NCBI RefSeq assembly: GCF_900182725.1
Contig: NZ_FXTO01000004.1
Location: 148,875-212,874, forward strand
DNA: 64,000 bases
Source: Thalassovita litoralis
GTDB lineage: Bacteria; Pseudomonadota; Alphaproteobacteria; Rhodobacterales; Rhodobacteraceae
Direction: 5' to 3'
In this document: piece by piece, positions 63,014-64,000 of the stretch
How positions within the stretch are numbered: position 1 is the first letter of the stretch
Layout of the letters: each line of letters opens with the position of its first letter
The notes under the pieces: model-generated
What the model was told of the DNA's origin: nothing
Databases searched by the model: none
Seen by the model: the letters and a program-made list of their open reading frames with translations, nothing else
Translations under genes and position numbers: made by a program

Positions 63014-63107
63014 ACGCGCCTCCTGCAAATATTCTGGCCGAAGGTAGCACGGCGACAGTCAGCGTCCAGCCCATGCCGCAACGATCAGGATATTCAATGT
63101 CGTGACA

Positions 63108-63215
63108 ATGGCGCGCCTTGAAGGAGAAAGTTCGAACTCCTTCTTCTCTGATCTGGAAGACTGGGAAGCCCAGCTCAAGCCGCATGAAGCCTTGCTGCCG
63201 GAGATGGAGCCATGA
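63108..63215 (+). CDS. 35-residue ORF upstream of the mobC-like gene
   Basis: MARLEGESSNSFFSDLEDWE, then AQLKPHEALLPEMEP. The ATG at 63108 has only weak upstream purines. The stop overlaps the mobC-like start (ATGA), and codon use follows that of the following gene. Possibly a relaxosome accessory or a leader; not recognised. Confidence 0.45.
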   Translation: MARLEGESSNSFFSDLEDWEAQLKPHEALLPEMEP

Positions 63216-63655
63216 GCCATCTCTGGCAAAAATTCGCCGAGTCTGAGCCTATGGCTCCCGCCAAACCTTCGACACGGAAGCCACGCAAGAAGACCCCTCC
63301 GCCGTTCTCTCTGCGGCTAAACAAAGATGAACGCGCGAAGCTGGAGGTGGCAGCGGCGGGCATGCCGCTCGGTCCTTTCATCAAGGCCAAGCTGTTTGAT
63401 AGCGATCTGACACCGCGCCGAACACGCGGACAAGCTCCGGTCAAGGATCACGCCGCGCTGGCGCGGGCGCTCGGTCTGCTGGGCAACCTTCGCCTGGCGA
63501 ACAATCTCAACCAGCTTGCCAAGGCTGCAAACAAGGGCGCGCTGCCGCTCTCTCCCGAAGTTGAAGAGGAACTGTTTGCAACCTGCGCAGCGGTGCTTGC
63601 CATCCGCATGGAACTGATGAAGGCGCTTGGCTATGAGAGCGAGGATCGCTCATGA
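63212..63655 (+). CDS. mobilisation protein MobC-like
   Basis: 147 residues. A basic Pro/Lys N terminus (KPSTRKPRKKTPPPFSLRLN) precedes a ribbon-helix-helix-like region (LNKDERAKLEVAAAGMPLGPF) and a C-terminal helix pair with LGNLRLANNLNQLAKAANKG, the MobC pattern. Such proteins bind oriT and help the relaxase. Start overlaps the 35-residue ORF; the relaxase fragment starts inside its stop (ATGA). Confidence 0.8.
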   Translation: MSHLWQKFAESEPMAPAKPSTRKPRKKTPPPFSLRLNKDERAKLEVAAAGMPLGPFIKAKLFDSDLTPRRTRGQAPVKDHAALARALGLLGNLRLANNLNQLAKAANKGALPLSPEVEEELFATCAAVLAIRMELMKALGYESEDRS

Positions 63656-63909
63656 TCATGGTCGGCAACCAGCGTGGCAACGGCCTCAAGTTGGCCGCCC
63701 ACTTGATGAATATCCACGACAATGATCACGTCGAAGTGCACGAGCTACGCGGATTCACGGCGGAGAACTTGCACGGGGCGTTTCAGGAAGCCGATGCGGT
63801 CTCCAAAGGGACAAAATGCCAGCAATACTTGTTCTCACTGAGCATCAGCCCGCCTGAGACAGAGAAGGTCTCGACCTCTGAAATTCTCGAAGCCATTGAA
63901 CGGGCGTAA
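63652..63909 (+). pseudogene. relaxase, N-terminal fragment
   Basis: 85 residues. IMVGNQRGNGLKLAAHLMNI, then NDHVEVHELRGFTAENLHGA and KCQQYLFSLSISPP are the start of a MobA/VirD2-type relaxase. A TAA after EAIERA ends the frame; complete proteins continue for several hundred residues with the HUH metal motif, absent here. The next bases (AEGRLA-like in the same frame) look like decayed continuation. A remnant of an integrated mobilisable element. Confidence 0.75.
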
Positions 63910-63933
63910 GGTTCCGCCGAGGGCCGTCTTGCC

Positions 63934-64000
63934 TCAGCAGCTCTTCTCGTCGGCCATGATGCTCTCGACGACTTTGGGATCACACTGTTCGTCGCGCAGG
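63934..64000 (-). CDS. partial gene entering from the right edge
   Basis: On the minus strand a frame is open from the window edge to a TGA at 63936-63934 and ends CDPKVVESIMADEKSC. Third positions are mostly G or C. Too short to identify. Confidence 0.35.
   Translation of the reverse strand, partial: LRDEQCDPKVVESIMADEKSC

Noticed and set aside
1..64000. CRISPR array, rRNA, tRNA, complete insertion sequence
   Set aside because: No regularly spaced repeats, no rRNA blocks, no cloverleaf with CCA-type end, and no transposase frame were seen.

Overview
The window is a stretch of chromosome from an alphaproteobacterium, almost certainly of the order Rhodobacterales (Roseobacter/Rhodobacteraceae type). 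Supporting signs are the high GC content, the LpxI-type lipid A pathway, the block pyrH-frr-uppS-cdsA-dxr-rseP-bamA-ompH-fabZ-lpxA-lpxI-lpxB with rpsB-tsf placed elsewhere, a soluble PhoR beside pstSCAB-phoU-phoB, FNR- and CtrA-type sites, and a short dispersed intergenic motif containing GTATTT and AAGATGAAA-like cores. I found no rRNA, tRNA or CRISPR array. The track of genes is dense and mostly housekeeping.

Layout. 1-2 kb: an AraC regulator and miaA, on the minus strand. 2-14.1 kb: one long plus-strand envelope block covering UMP kinase, ribosome recycling, undecaprenyl-PP and CDP-diglyceride synthesis, isoprenoid synthesis, the RseP protease, a 41-residue membrane protein, BamA, a Skp-like chaperone and lipid A synthesis. 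14.1-18.4 kb: a ThiE-like protein, a TrmJ-like methyltransferase, heme A synthase and an M32 carboxypeptidase. 18.4-23.7 kb: a complete branched-chain amino acid ABC importer on the minus strand. 24.2-29.9 kb: a GlxA-type regulator, class II DAHP synthase, a PAS protein, YicC, Gmk and a gamma-carbonic anhydrase-like protein. 29.9-37.5 kb: the Pho regulon (phoR-pstSCAB-phoU-phoB) with a three-unit Pho box. 37.5-42.1 kb: LysR/glutaryl-CoA dehydrogenase, then an AT-richer patch with a FAD oxidoreductase and a LuxR solo. 42.1-44.3 kb: a candidate structured RNA, then tsf and rpsB. 44.6-49.1 kb: pseudouridine catabolism, a DUF502 protein, a patatin and 3-hydroxybutyrate dehydrogenase. 49.2-57.1 kb: a HerA-like ATPase, two candidate small RNAs, an IalB protein, a fabF-acp-lpxD cluster and a divergent L,D-transpeptidase/DUF882 pair. 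57.2-63 kb: a membrane-bound spermidine-synthase-like protein, an octaheme cytochrome with a b-type partner under a perfect FNR box, a GATase and a flavin-dependent oxidoreductase. 63.1-64 kb: a mobilisation remnant (mobC-like gene and truncated relaxase), the only clear mobile DNA.

The most promising undescribed signals are non-coding. At about 42.29-42.47 kb there are five consecutive hairpins ending in an intrinsic terminator, with a perfect CtrA-type site just upstream. Two further terminator-ended units lie between the HerA-like gene and ialB. A perfect 11-bp-arm palindrome sits just downstream of the FNR box of the octaheme cytochrome operon. All assignments rest on reading the sequence and on family knowledge; no searches were run.
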